Assembly (NCBI GenBank): GCA_040285825.1 | Contig: JAUPSS010000012.1 | Coordinates: forward strand, 496,001-560,000 | Origin: Eukaryota sp. TZLM1-RC | Lineage: Eukaryota > Metamonada: BaSk clade | Direction: 5' to 3' | DNA: 64,000 nt | Part shown: positions 20,159-30,715 of the stretch, one piece after another | Layout: each line of letters starts with the position of its first letter | Numbering within the stretch: the stretch's first letter is position 1 | Made by a program: the position numbers and the translations under genes | The notes under the pieces: model-generated | What the model saw: the letters and a program-made list of their open reading frames with translations, nothing else | Told to the model about the DNA's origin: nothing | Databases searched by the model: none

Positions 20159-21589
20159 TTATATATTTATGGCAGAGTTGAAGTCTCCATTCCAATACGT
20201 GCTGCACGTCTGACACTTCACTAAACCCCACAGTGTTGATTCTGCTTTTTCTTCTAGTGAATCCTTTTGTTCATCCCATTCTTGTTGAAAATCTCTTTTT
20301 CTAGTAGGATTGTTTTGATTAAATAATTCAATTTCTTGTTTTAACTTTTTTGCTTTTCTTTTTAGTTGCCGTTTGCCCTTAGGACCTAACACTTTACTGC
20401 TAGATTCATTGACACATTTTCCAAAATTTCCCCTTGGAAGCACAACTAGAACAACATTTACTCGTTCCATATTCATCATCTAGGAAAATTAACCAAATCT
20501 TCTTAATAGTTTGCGAATTTCGGTTCTTCTTATGGTTTTCATTTTCCCAAAAGACAAAAGTTGCTTGTATTTCCTTTCGAGCTCCAGTCACCAGAACCAA
20601 TAACTACTTCTTCAGGGGTGCCAAAGGTCGATTTGAGTCTTTCCGACATGTTTTTTTCACCTCTTTGATTATTTACTTTTCGACATTTTCAGCAGACAAG
20701 GAATGTATGTATCGCTTTGGCTACGCTAACGTCTTGGAAGTAAAATTCTTGAAAACATTGCCATTTTCATCAACCAGGTCTTTACGAATTAAGACCACTG
20801 AACAAGGAATCACGTCTGTTATAATTGAGGAGAAACAATTGAAAGCAGCCTTCAGTCTTTTCGTTTGTAAGAATCTAATACCTTATTAGTTAGTATTTCG
20901 GTAAAAACTGATGATCTTATGTTATTTGCTCTACCTTTCAACTTGCTAAATCTTTCATTGAGCCAATGAGTATCGAGTCTTTTATGCTGTGGAATCAATG
21001 TAGTTGTCAATGGAAAAGGATTACTGACCGACAAAGGTTTGCTATCTTGGGAACAAAATGATTGAATTGTTCCGATATTATATATAGCCTGAGAGAGAAA
21101 TTTCAATGGCTTGACTGATTGAGAAAAATCAATGTTTTTACCCTTGATCAAAGTTGGAACTAAACAATGATTCACATAAGCAAAAATTTTCAAATTTAAC
21201 TCTGACTGGCAGAAGGGAAAAACAATGTGATCATTGCTTGGAAGTTGATCAAAGTTTCCACCGGTAATAGCTTCCCTGACGTTGTCGAGTTTAGGCAATA
21301 ATTCGTTCTTCAAATGATTTTCGTGAATTTCTTGTTGTTGGAACTTCATCAAGGTGATAATAACTAAAGAACGCCAAACATATTTATTAACGTGTTTGCT
21401 GAGATTATTTCCATAGCTATTGGAAATTTGTTTTGCCGTGTAATGAGAAACTCGATTCATTGATGTATTATCAGGAAATTGAATCCTTCTTTGACCAAGC
21501 TCATTATCAAGATTTTGTAGAATTGGATAGCAAAAATTCAGGTAATTAAAACTAATTTTCTGTTTCAAAGTGCAATTCGAAATATCCAT
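20159..21589 (-). pseudogene. Fanzor (eukaryotic TnpB-like RNA-guided nuclease) pseudogene
   Basis: The N-terminal frame (20852-21589, 245 residues from an ATG) is a helix-rich region like the guide-binding lobe of TnpB/Fanzor proteins. After its stop, other minus-strand frames continue in the expected order. First FNCFSSIITDVIPCSVVLI (about 20785-20850), the strand before the RuvC core. Next ERLKSTFGTPEEVVIGSGDWSS (about 20590-20655). Then LDDEYGTSKCCSSC (about 20425-20470), the start of the RuvC-nested zinc finger. Last GLVKCQTCSTYWNGDFNSAINI (20159-20230), matching the closing CxxC and RDxNAAxNI motif of this superfamily, with its RuvC-III aspartate. The interval where RuvC-I should lie is deleted and stops intervene, so it is inactive. 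Assignment is by motif recognition only. Confidence 0.7.
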
Positions 21590-22304
21590 ATCTTTAATTA
21601 CGCTTTTGGCTTTAATTCTTCATAGTTCCGAATCCAAAATATTTATGTCTGCCTTACAACTAATTTAATTGAAGAATTAAATATAAAATAATTAGACATT
21701 AAGTAATGATTGATCACCTACACAGACACTGAAAATGTCCAATACACTAGCCCAAATTACGAAATTCAAACCACCTCAGCAATTTGAATTATGGTCTAAT
21801 ATGCAACGGTATGGTTGAGAATGACCCAGATGTCTTGGTCTTTGAAAAGTAGAATGAATGAAAAACAATGAAGATGGGACCCAAAATGCCGTGGCAGAGC
21901 AAGACAGAAACCAGACAATTGAAAATGCAAACACCGAATTATCCGCATTTGCTCCAATTCAGCAACTTTTATAGACTATTCCCTCTTTTCAGTTGCCAAA
22001 CTTCAGCAAGTTTTTTTGACAATTTACTTTTACAGTTTTGACTTGTGGAGCATTCATAAAATGTAAGCTTTCATTAAAAAGCAAAAGACTGAGAGTTGGT
22101 TGCAAAAAAATCTTGTTCCGCAGTTTGGCAATCCAAAAGACACTTTAATACTAATGGGTGATTATAGTACAAAAGGTTCCAAGAATTTGAAACATCAGAG
22201 ACCTACTCGAGGCATTGGATGGATTTAAGTTCTGAAAAGAAATGGATTTGAGGTATTGATGATTAATGAAGCTTTCATTTCAGCCAAATGTCCTGTTTGT
22301 TTAC
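21590..22304. other. Intergenic, nothing recognised
   Basis: Upstream flank of the Fanzor gene and 3' flank of the next LINE. No coding or repeat signal I can support. Confidence 0.45.
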
Positions 22305-23336
22305 TTTATTTATTGAATTTGCACACTTGATTAAATTAAATCATAACTAATGGGACGACTATCATTAAACCAAGATTTCCTCTACAAAATCTTGATTTGC
22401 TTGTTGTCTAGCTAAAGCTTCTCTAATTCGATTGAAAAACCGCGGTAATCTATTAATAATGGCAAATTGAATCCGTGAACGCCATAAAAAAATATCAAAT
22501 CTTTTCATTGTTTTTTCTTTCACCATTTTTTGGAAGTCATCCAAAAAAGTTTCTGCTTCAACTGATAATCTTCCATTTATCGAAAATGGGAAAACAATAA
22601 AAACCAGCTGTGTATTTCTATCGACATTTGCATCTTCAATTTCTTTATCATATTTTCTATGTTTTTCTTTTGCTTTAAAATCCAGAGCAGCCACAGGATT
22701 AAGTTTTCTTCTGTGAACCAAAGTATCGTTTGCAACATTACATGAGACAAAGTCAACAATAGCTTCAGAATTATCAATCCAATCACAGTATACATCACCT
22801 CTATCATCAGAACCAAAATTATTCAGAGAAAGTGTTTCTTTCAGCAGGGGCTCTTTGATACACGATATCCTTGCAGTTTGTGCCATATTGAAAACAGTGT
22901 CTCTAACAGCATCATGTAATGAAGAACGATAAGTTATCAATTTAGAGCAATTTAGAGCATGGCGCAAAGTGAGTTGAGGTGAATTCGAACAAATACATTT
23001 TTCTTTTGATAATAATTGGTTAATGGGGATGTTCAAATATAATCTCATTTTTGTTACAAATGCTTCATTAGTGGCACACAATCCAAATCTTCGTGGTACA
23101 ATGGTTACAAAAAGTGAAGAATCTGACGCCTTGTTTTCACAAACACCCTTTTCCAATAACAATGAGTGAAGATCTTGATTTAAAACAGCCGAGCTGCAAA
23201 TATTATTATAAAGATCTTTTTCATACATTCCAGTCAATCTTTTCTGTAATGTTCGAAGAGTGTACTTCAAAATTAAAACATTTTTTTCTGGAATATTGCC
23301 ATTGAATGATTGGGGAAAACATCGACCCCATGACAT
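22305..23336 (-). CDS. LINE family A, C-terminal zinc finger and endonuclease frame
   Basis: An open frame of 323 residues (22365-23336) without an RT domain, so a 5'-truncated copy. It carries a finger CIC-x9-H-x3-C (CICSNSPQLTLRHALNC) followed by DDRGDVYCDWIDNSEAIVDF, i.e. RGD-x13-D. Together they match the CCHC finger plus (R/K)PD-x12-14-D/E of restriction-like endonucleases in R2-type LINEs. A basic segment (LDFKAKEKHRKYDKE) and a conserved WRSRIQFAIINR end follow. The 3' untranslated region contains GTGCAAATTCAATAAATA on the element strand, shared with copies at 41.4 and 56.2 kb and a stub at 46.6 kb. The frame is undamaged, so the insertion is probably young. Without RT it cannot move on its own. 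Confidence 0.82.
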
Positions 23337-23683
23337 CCTGTTTGTTTTGAAAATGTTGATAGGTTTGTAAAATAAAAAATCCCAGATGATATAGAGGAGA
23401 AAAGACTCATGTTACTACATGTCATGGTTTATTAGCTTGTAACAGTGAGAGTTGCAAACTCAGTAACAAAGACTCAACAAAGCTTTTCAATAGAAATAAG
23501 CTGGCTTGTCTGAATATGCTTGCAATTGCTGAAGCTAGAATGAGTGGTAATGAAAGCTTTTATTATCTGTGTTGTTGATAGCATTGTAATTATTCGGTGT
23601 GAAAATTGATTGTGTATTTATGGGAATTTCTTACAGGTGATTTTTGAGCTTAAATCCGATCTACTTTTCTCTTTCAAACAACT

Positions 23684-23998
23684 ATGGATTTCAGCAACTA
23701 CTCAGCAGAGGATCTTCGTCAAATGGCAACCTTATTGTTTCAACATGTGGAGCTTCTCAACTCCTATATAGATGAACATGGACTTGATCCGATAGAACTT
23801 GATCTTACTACATTTGATACACGACCGCCACCACAAAAGAAGCCCCGTGTTGAAGAACATTCAGATTCCGCATGCTCATCACTTGATATGGAAACAAAAC
23901 TTGCTGAAAAAGACAATCAGTTGGAGAAACTGAAGAAAGCTTTGGAAGAGCAGACCAGGGAACTACATCGGATCAAGAGTTGGCTTGAACAATCGTAA
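23684..23998 (+). CDS. Small acidic coiled-coil protein
   Basis: A 104-residue gene from the ATG at 23684, preceded by a pyrimidine-rich leader (CTTTTCTCTTTCAAACAACT). The N-terminal 40 residues are helical and acidic. A Pro/Lys patch (PPPQKKPRV) could be a nuclear localisation signal. Residues about 65-100 form a leucine-heptad coiled coil (LAEKDNQLEKLKKALEEQ). I do not recognise the family. Composition and leader argue that it is real. It may dimerise and act in the nucleus, which is inference only. Confidence 0.7.
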   Translation: MDFSNYSAEDLRQMATLLFQHVELLNSYIDEHGLDPIELDLTTFDTRPPPQKKPRVEEHSDSACSSLDMETKLAEKDNQLEKLKKALEEQTRELHRIKSWLEQS

Positions 23999-24584
23999 TC
24001 AGCATAGACTTTTCCACGTATTGCCACGTCAGCACTAACAGATGTTGTGTAATTTCTCCATTCTACACTTGAGTTTCTTCTAATTTCTTCGCTTGATGTT
24101 TCACATTCAGTATTTCTTGTATTTTATAAGGTTGTTATTTTTGTTTTTAATGATTAATAATAATTAATAATAAAATTGCCAAAATTGATTTATTGATGTT
24201 TCAGACTACACATTGAGTTGAAGAAAGTGAATATCTTCACAGGAGCAATACATGATTCATATCATGAATACAATGATATTAGAGGAATGATATTGATGGT
24301 GTTGTGATTTAGAAGTTGGTCTCCGACAGGCTACCTGAGTTATACCCTGAAGACCATCATTAAAGCGAATAGAAGCATTGTCCTGGAGAAATTCACTCAA
24401 GGCAAATCAGTATTGTGTAACTCCCAGGATTAATGGATATTTGAAATAACATCATAGTGGCAGCTGGTAGAACACATTGAACGACTACAGCGATGAAGCG
24501 ATGAGGAGGAAATGCGTTGACAACATGGTTTACCCAAACAGGCAAAACGATTCAGTTTCAACAAACTTCGCTTCAACCTCAATA
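23999..24584. other. Intergenic upstream of proteasome gene
   Basis: No gene recognised. The frame of proteasome exon 1 stays open upstream to about 24477 with further ATGs at 24501 and 24525, so part of this stretch could be coding. Confidence 0.5.
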
Positions 24585-25251
24585 ATGTCGCAGTTTAATC
24601 CATATCTTGATAATGGAGGGTTTGTAGTCACTGTCACTATCTCATTTCAGCTCATGTATGGCCATTTGCGGACCTGACTACTGTGTGATTGCTGGGGACA
24701 CACGTCTCTCTTCTGGCTACGATATTGCTTCCCGTAATGTCCCCAAGACTATCAAACTCACAGACCAATCTATTCTCGCCAGTAGCGGCATGCAAGCCGA
24801 CATACGCCAACTTGGCAAAGTTCTTGGCATTCGCATAAGAGAGTACACCACTAAGAATAATCAGACCTTGTCAACTCCTGGTCTTGCGCAGTTACTCTCA
24901 AATACTCTGTATTATAGACGTTTCTTCCCCTACTATGCCTTCAATATTCTTGGTGGTGTGGACAGTCAAGGTAAGGGTGTCTTGTATACTTATGACGCTA
25001 TTGGTTCAATGGAGAGTGTGCGATATACGTCCCAAGGTTCAGGTGTGTCATTAATTCAACCAGTGCTAGATTCACAACTCAAGACTTTACCCCCTGACCA
25101 ATGGCCTCCTCTAAATCGTGCTATTGAAATGGTTAAAGATATTTTCACCTCTTGCTGCGAGAGGGATATTCATACTGGTGATTTTGTAATGATCAACATC
25201 ATTACATCAGAGGGAATACAAGAAGAACGATTTGAATTGAAATTCGACTAG
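24585..25251 (+). CDS. PSMB1: 20S proteasome subunit beta type-1 (beta-6), two exons
   Basis: Exon 1 is 24585-24619 and exon 2 is 24651-25251, joined across a 31-nt intron to give 211 residues. The junction restores SQFNPYLDNGGSCMAICG, matching the FNPY.DNGG..AI.G opening of yeast Pre7 and human PSMB1. Other landmarks are GDTRLSSGYDIASRN, TIKLTDQSILASSGM, YYRRFFPYYAFNILGG and the C-terminal CERDIHTGDFVMI. Beta-6 is a non-catalytic outer subunit of the beta ring and keeps a short N-terminal extension. I start at 24585 because a pyrimidine-rich leader precedes it; 24525 would add 20 residues and is also plausible. Family identity is firm. Confidence 0.93.
24620..24650 (+). other. 31-nt spliceosomal intron
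   Basis: Starts GTTTGT and ends CTCATTTCAG. Removing it joins DNGG to the strand S-C-M-A-I in the beta-6 subunit; it splits a glycine codon (phase 2). Confidence 0.9.
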
Positions 25252-25735
25252 TTATACCCTTTTGTACAGCTTATAGTGAACAATAAATACGTGATTGAGT
25301 CTTTATATTTGTTTTGTAAGCTTTTCTATCATTTCTGTATAGTGTCATTTACTTGTCATTCAGTGTTACAAATTTGATTCATGTATTATATAAATGAATG
25401 ATAAGTTGATAAAAGTGGATTTACCAGTTGATGTGTAAAACCAATCTCTGATCTGTCAACAAAAAATGTGAAAACATATTTTAGGGAACTATCCTTCAAT
25501 CTGAAGTTACAATTTCCACATGAAATCTCTTGGAATATTAAACAAAGCATTTTTTCTGGTACCTTCACATTCAATCAATGCATTTCATCTCCCATATTGC
25601 TGACTTTACAATCATATCTACTTGAAATACAATGCAACATACTTGCTCTCGTTACAGTAAAAGATGTCCTTTTTGATCTACAGTCATCCTTGTCTTTGCA
25701 ACACCAAAATAAGCTTTCATTGTCTCTAAAACACA
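25252..25735. other. Intergenic, nothing recognised
   Basis: AT-rich. A plus-strand frame of about 100 codons reaches 25776 in another frame over the ceramidase start, but lacks conserved features and is rejected. Confidence 0.5.
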
Positions 25736-26593
25736 ATGGATCTTTACGAAACGCTACTCATCTCAAAGCCAAATAATCAGCCAGCTCTGTTCATCAAGTT
25801 TCGAACATTGCTCATCCGTGCCGCCTTATTCGTGGGCTTTATGGTCTTATGGATTTGGTTGTTCTCAGGAAACCCATGGAAGTCTTGGAAGCAAGCAGAT
25901 TGTGTAGATTTCTTTTGCGAATATTCAGTTGGTGCTGGTAATGTTCAACAACCCTCAAATGCATTCTCTGGTCTTATCTTCATCTGGGTTGCTCTCTGGT
26001 TACTATTCCATGTCGAAATATGTGACGCTGAATTCGCCCAAGCCCAAGGTGCAATCTGGCTCTTACTAGCGTTTGTATTGATACTACGTACAGCGGGTTC
26101 CTTCTTCTACCATGCAACCGAGACGTTGAGTGGTGAGCGTTTGGATTCTGTCTCCGCCGTGCTCTTGGTTGCGTTCCTCTCTACATTCTCCTTTGTGCGG
26201 TTGTACATTGTGCTCTTTGGCCAGGACAAGTTTGAATTGCGTCATTATATTTTCCTAATGATTGTAATCCCCCAATTCATTTTCATTTTCATTCTTCACA
26301 TTTTCCTGAACCATAGCTGCGGTACTTCATGGTTCTTGATTGGAATCTATATCTTTGCTATATTTGCATTTGAGTTCATCCTAGCGTTTAAACAGTGGCA
26401 ATGGCCTTCTTTCAAGTTGAAGTTTGCAGGTGGTGTTTTCCTCCTAGCTTTGGTGTTTTGGATAATTGATAACAAGTATTGGTACTGCAATCCTCTTGGT
26501 TTGTTCCAAGGACATGCTCTTTTCCACATTCTTTCAGCTGTTGCTTTGAGGTTGTTAATAGGGGTGTTTTTGAAGTGGGATAGTGATTGTTAG
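25736..26593 (+). CDS. Alkaline ceramidase family membrane enzyme
   Basis: A 285-residue protein with about seven hydrophobic segments, starting at the ATG at 25736 after a C/A-rich leader. Family landmarks are VDFFCEYSVGAGNVQQPSNAFS (Glu and Asn/Ser positions after the first helix), GSFFYHATETLSGERLDSVS (metal-ligand histidine and the Asp-Ser pair) and GHALFHILSA (the histidine pair in the last helices). These are the conserved metal-site residues of the alkaline ceramidase/CREST superfamily, which hydrolyse ceramides in the ER-Golgi membranes. Length fits the family. Substrate preference (phytoceramide or other) is not readable. No introns seen. Confidence 0.87.
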   Translation: MDLYETLLISKPNNQPALFIKFRTLLIRAALFVGFMVLWIWLFSGNPWKSWKQADCVDFFCEYSVGAGNVQQPSNAFSGLIFIWVALWLLFHVEICDAEFAQAQGAIWLLLAFVLILRTAGSFFYHATETLSGERLDSVSAVLLVAFLSTFSFVRLYIVLFGQDKFELRHYIFLMIVIPQFIFIFILHIFLNHSCGTSWFLIGIYIFAIFAFEFILAFKQWQWPSFKLKFAGGVFLLALVFWIIDNKYWYCNPLGLFQGHALFHILSAVALRLLIGVFLKWDSDC

Positions 26594-27566
26594 ATTTTCT
26601 TCTTTTGTTTGGTGATAAAAGTGCTTGTTTTGTTTCTTGATTTAATTTAATTTTGATGTACATATGTATTTCAAAGAATTCTTGCCATTAATGCAGGCTT
26701 CTCCTTATTACAGTTTTGATCTACAGGTTTAAGTAATTGAAGTGGCTTCAAGAATTGTATTGAGCTCAAGGTTATGTTTTCAAAAGTTTCAACTAAAGAA
26801 TGTCAAATATGAAAGCTTGGTTTTCAGGTTGAAAAAACATTAGATAATTATCCTTTTGTCAAGACTCAATTGTTGTGCTACAATAATCTGCTTTGAGGAT
26901 ATGTTTATCAATGGTGAAACTAATAGTGATGCCGTTAGGCAGGAATATCATAGATGAAAAAAAAAGAAAAAAAAGGCTTTATTATTAAAGATACTTGTTC
27001 TTGAACAAGTGCCACGTCATCATGTGAAATCCTCATCTGTCCACCACCCTAATTTATCAGCAACAACAACAATATAATGTTGGGTGCCGTGAACATGTTG
27101 TGAATTGACATGTTCGATTAGTCTTCAATTTAGGGCACAATTCCCAAATAAGTTTCAAATAGTTGTGAGCATGCTTTTGAAAAATTGCTATCTTTCCATT
27201 TTTGTTTGCAACATAACATGTAATTGTTCTTCAAAAATAACACTTTAACACAAAAAAAGATCAATTTAAATAAAACTAATCATTGAAATGTATATTGAAT
27301 TCACTTATAGTTGTTCAACTAAATAGTTGTTGATTCCAAGGATTGAATTCAAAGCAAAACATTTGTTGCACATTTTACTTTCAACTTTTGCATTTCTTGA
27401 TGCCTTGCAAAGGTTAATTATGGCTAGACAACCTCCAATTGGAATCTTCAGCTTTGTCGATACGATATAGGATAGCGTAATTGAAAGGGTACAAATGATT
27501 AGTAATAACAGTACACGTGATTTTGGAAACTGTAACAAAACAAAACAAAACCAATTTATTTACAAA
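26594..27566. other. Intergenic between convergent genes, nothing recognised
   Basis: Lies between the 3' ends of ceramidase (plus) and the RING/B-box gene (minus). A minus frame at 27305-27538 has a signal-like N-terminus but no ATG, so I do not call it. Confidence 0.5.
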
Positions 27567-29603
27567 CTAAATCCTTTTACTAGCCCATACAATAGAATTG
27601 GCAAACAACCTGTGACCATCAGTTGAGCTTTGCCAGCCTCCATCACTATTGAAATCACTACTATAACAAAGACAACCAAACTCCACAATTCTACCTTGTC
27701 CTATTTCATTCTTTGCAATTAAAGGACTTCCATTAGACACACTTGCCAACAAGGTTCCATTAACAAGTTGGGCATCTTTACGAGCACTTGGAACAGCAAA
27801 AGAATTGACATTTGTGAAGATTGGGTCATTTGACTTTGTTTTAACAATGTTTTGTTGTGATCCAAGAAGAGTAAAATTACCCCCACTTAAGCAAGAGTAA
27901 TTAAACCCTTTGGATAATGAGAATGGGCCCCACTTGAACAAAACCAAACCTTTACCAGCTTCTAACAGCTGGTTGAGGTATTGGCCTGGACATTGCACAT
28001 TAAAAGCCAGAACCACCACATCAAAGGGTTCAAGTTCGTTGTAATTGTTGATGTTGTTACTACTTGAATTAATAACAACTTCTAAATCCCCCCAATTTTC
28101 AGTAAAACCTTTATTAAGCTTGGTAGTTAGGTCTTTTATGGTAGTTGAATCAACCCAAACCCCAACACTAGTAAAAATCAATTCCCTACCAAATAAATTT
28201 CTGGAAATTTCACCAATATTGTCCCTTGAACAATTCTTTTTAATAACCTTCTCCAACCATTCTTCTTTTCTTTTATTTAAAGAATTTGTTAAAGTAATAT
28301 TTGATAATAAATTACTTGGAATAGTTGGTAATTCTGGAACTAATTCAAATGAATAATTATCAATAACCTTGCTTAATAACAAAGAATTAGAATGTTTAAT
28401 TGCAAAATTAACAATATTAATAAATTCTTGATTGGAAAACCTGCCAAATTCCAATTTAGAAATTACTAAATCAAAATCAATATTAGAAACTAAATTAGAT
28501 TCAAGGTTAAAGAGCCAAATAAAATCTGAAACATTAATTGATTTTGAATTATTGATAAAACTGATAATTAATTTTTGTTTTAATTTCAAGTCAATTTCAA
28601 GAGGAATTAATTCATCAATTTCATCTCTTAAAGGGACACAATCTTGACCAATTTGGGCAGCAAAGACAAGTTCTTGAGCTCTTTTTGAAATATTCAGCTT
28701 GTCAACATCAATCAATTCCTTTCCAAATAATTTGCCTAATAAAGATAGCTTAAAACCCATAGTTTCAGATTCTAAATTATCAAAACAAGAAAATAAAGTA
28801 GTTTGAAATTCATCAACTACATTATAAATTTTTTGAATCTCTTCTTCAGCTCTTTCCTTACCATTGCCATCAAAAGCAAGTGATTCTTCAACAGTTTTCG
28901 ACGACTCTAGCTGCTTAAGCTTTAAACCAGATTGTCTGATCAAATCACCAATCAAATCATGTAAAATTGATTGGGTTTGATTGAGGCTTTCCCTCATAAC
29001 CGATTCTACTCTATCCCCTGATTGAGCCAAGGAGGGGGTAATAGTGGAAACATTAACCTGAAATTCTTCCATTTGTTTGGCAAAAGCTTCCTTGGCTTGT
29101 GAAAATGACACAAGAGCTTCATGGTGTTGAGAGTGGCCATGAAGCAAGCCACAGGAATCACACAAAGCAACCTTACAGTTGGTGCAATAATGCTCGATTT
29201 CCTTGTTCTTGTGGTGAGGACATTTGGGAAGGGAGACGTTGGATCTTTCTGAGAGAGGGACGACGGTGTGAGATTGAAAGGTTTTGGGTCTATGAAGGAA
29301 AGAAGAACAGTCCTGGCAAAAGGAACGTTCACAATCAGCGCAGAAAAGGGTAGCAGGGGCCTGTTCGCATTCAAAGCAGGGTTCAGAAAGAGGAGAGTGT
29401 TGGGAGGAAGCTTCAATGATGTCACGTAGAGTGAAGTTGATGCGGTGACACATCGAGGGAATCTCCTCGCGACATTGAGGACATGTGGAGTTGTGCTTCT
29501 TCGAGGGGAGCAGACAGCGATCACGGCAGAAACTATGGCCACATGGAAGCGTTGTCGGTTGCTCCATGATCTGAAGGCATATCCCGCATTCTAGGTGAGA
29601 CAT
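27567..29603 (-). CDS. RING/B-box (TRIM-like) protein with a GATase-like C-terminal domain
   Basis: A 678-residue single-exon protein from the ATG at 29601-29603 to TAG. Residues 5-45 are a C3HC4 RING (CGICLQIM, LPCGHSFCRDRC, CPQC). Two B-boxes follow (CFECEQAPATLFCADCERSF; CPHHKNKEIEHYCTNCKVALC), then a coiled coil to about residue 260, the TRIM order. Residues about 320-480 are an alpha-helical domain whose core (KQKLIISF, DFIWLFNLE, KRKEEWLEKVI) is also in the BTB protein at 36862-39605. The last 180 residues (DVVVLAFNVQCPGQYLNQLL, then GQGRIVEFGCLCY and HRLFANSIVWAS) resemble class I glutamine-amidotransferase-like folds of ThuA/TCAF type. Probably a ubiquitin ligase with a scaffold or sensing tail. 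The C-terminal fold is my inference. Confidence 0.85.
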   Translation of the reverse strand: MSHLECGICLQIMEQPTTLPCGHSFCRDRCLLPSKKHNSTCPQCREEIPSMCHRINFTLRDIIEASSQHSPLSEPCFECEQAPATLFCADCERSFCQDCSSFLHRPKTFQSHTVVPLSERSNVSLPKCPHHKNKEIEHYCTNCKVALCDSCGLLHGHSQHHEALVSFSQAKEAFAKQMEEFQVNVSTITPSLAQSGDRVESVMRESLNQTQSILHDLIGDLIRQSGLKLKQLESSKTVEESLAFDGNGKERAEEEIQKIYNVVDEFQTTLFSCFDNLESETMGFKLSLLGKLFGKELIDVDKLNISKRAQELVFAAQIGQDCVPLRDEIDELIPLEIDLKLKQKLIISFINNSKSINVSDFIWLFNLESNLVSNIDFDLVISKLEFGRFSNQEFINIVNFAIKHSNSLLLSKVIDNYSFELVPELPTIPSNLLSNITLTNSLNKRKEEWLEKVIKKNCSRDNIGEISRNLFGRELIFTSVGVWVDSTTIKDLTTKLNKGFTENWGDLEVVINSSSNNINNYNELEPFDVVVLAFNVQCPGQYLNQLLEAGKGLVLFKWGPFSLSKGFNYSCLSGGNFTLLGSQQNIVKTKSNDPIFTNVNSFAVPSARKDAQLVNGTLLASVSNGSPLIAKNEIGQGRIVEFGCLCYSSDFNSDGGWQSSTDGHRLFANSIVWASKRI

Positions 29604-30089
29604 TGGTGGATAGAAGTAAGTTGGGAATGGTGAAATTTCTTTTGAAATTTATTGTTGGACATACATGGAAAATACAAATACACTGTATTTTTGTATTTTG
29701 AGAGTCCTAAAAATGCTTGTATTTCTGTTTTTTGTAGCATTATCTAGAATTGTTAGAGCTTGTAGGTCACCTATTGAAACTTGCGTTATAGTTGCTAACA
29801 ATAACACAATTATCTATTATAATATCTATTATATTATATCTATTATTATATTATTAGTGAATACAAATCCAGTAAATTCAACACTCACAAAAGGTATACC
29901 AACGGCAAAACACACAGTCGTTGTTTGATAAAATAATTTCTAACATAATGTGATGGTTAAGGGTTAAAAGTTGATCATCTAGCTATAATTGTAACTTACA
30001 TCGAAATCACACATTAAAATGGCTTATTAAAGTGATTAATTTCTGGGTGAAATGACTACACTATTTAAATATATAACGTCAGGGACCAA
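29604..30089. other. Intergenic, AT-rich
   Basis: Upstream of the RING/B-box gene. A run of TATTATA repeats lies near 29815-29855. No gene supported. Confidence 0.45.
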
Positions 30090-30715
30090 ATTTATGTAAT
30101 GTGCAAATCATATCGAGTAGATTCCTTTTTAGAACCGCTGTTATCAAAATTAATTCTTGATGATCCCAATATTGATAGTACGCGTTACAACAGAGCTTCT
30201 ATGGGTCTGACTAGAGGTGATCTAGTTGTTCCTGGTTTAAATGGTAGTTTTACTATTTTGGACGCCATGTCTATTGACCCTTGTAATTCCTCTAACGAAC
30301 ATCTCATTAACTCGGATGTAAATAATCCTCTTCTTGCAGGCGAAAAATATAAAATTGCTAAATATGCGAAACCCATTTCCTCGGTTAATGAAAATTCTCA
30401 TGCCCAATATAATTTATGTCCATTTGTTTTTTCTTTGCTTGGATCTCTAGGTAAGGCTGCTATGGCTTTCCTTGAGGATTTTGTTGTAGTTGTAAAGGAA
30501 AGAACTGGAAGAATTTTCAATCGTGTTTACTGGCAAAACAGGATTGTATTTTCTATTTTTAAGGGAATGGTAAAACTAATTTCTGATTCACTATCTTCTT
30601 TTGGGAAATTTTCTGAATCTTTAGCAATTTATTGTTTTGATGTAGGGGAGGCAGGTTTTGAGGATGTGGAGTTTTAATTGTGTATTTCATATTTGTTGTT
30701 GAATAAAAATAAAAA
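30090..30715 (+). mobile_element. 5'-truncated LINE, family B, endonuclease domain intact
   Basis: An open frame of 192 residues (30099-30677) starting within the element. It has TRGDLVVPGLNGSFTILDAM, the RGD-x13-D endonuclease signature, then NLCPFVFSLLGSLGKAAMAF and VYWQNRIVFSIFKG. The RT domain and zinc finger are missing. The copy ends in an AT-rich 3' tail. Near-identical to the 3' end at 17640-17985, so both derive from one source lineage. Confidence 0.8.

Noticed and set aside
27305-27538. 77-codon minus-strand frame with signal-like N-terminus
   Set aside because: It begins with TTG and has no in-frame ATG; it overlaps only 3' flanking DNA.
29006-29542. 178-codon minus-strand frame inside the RING/B-box gene
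   Set aside because: Shadow frame over the RING and B-box codons with no features of its own.
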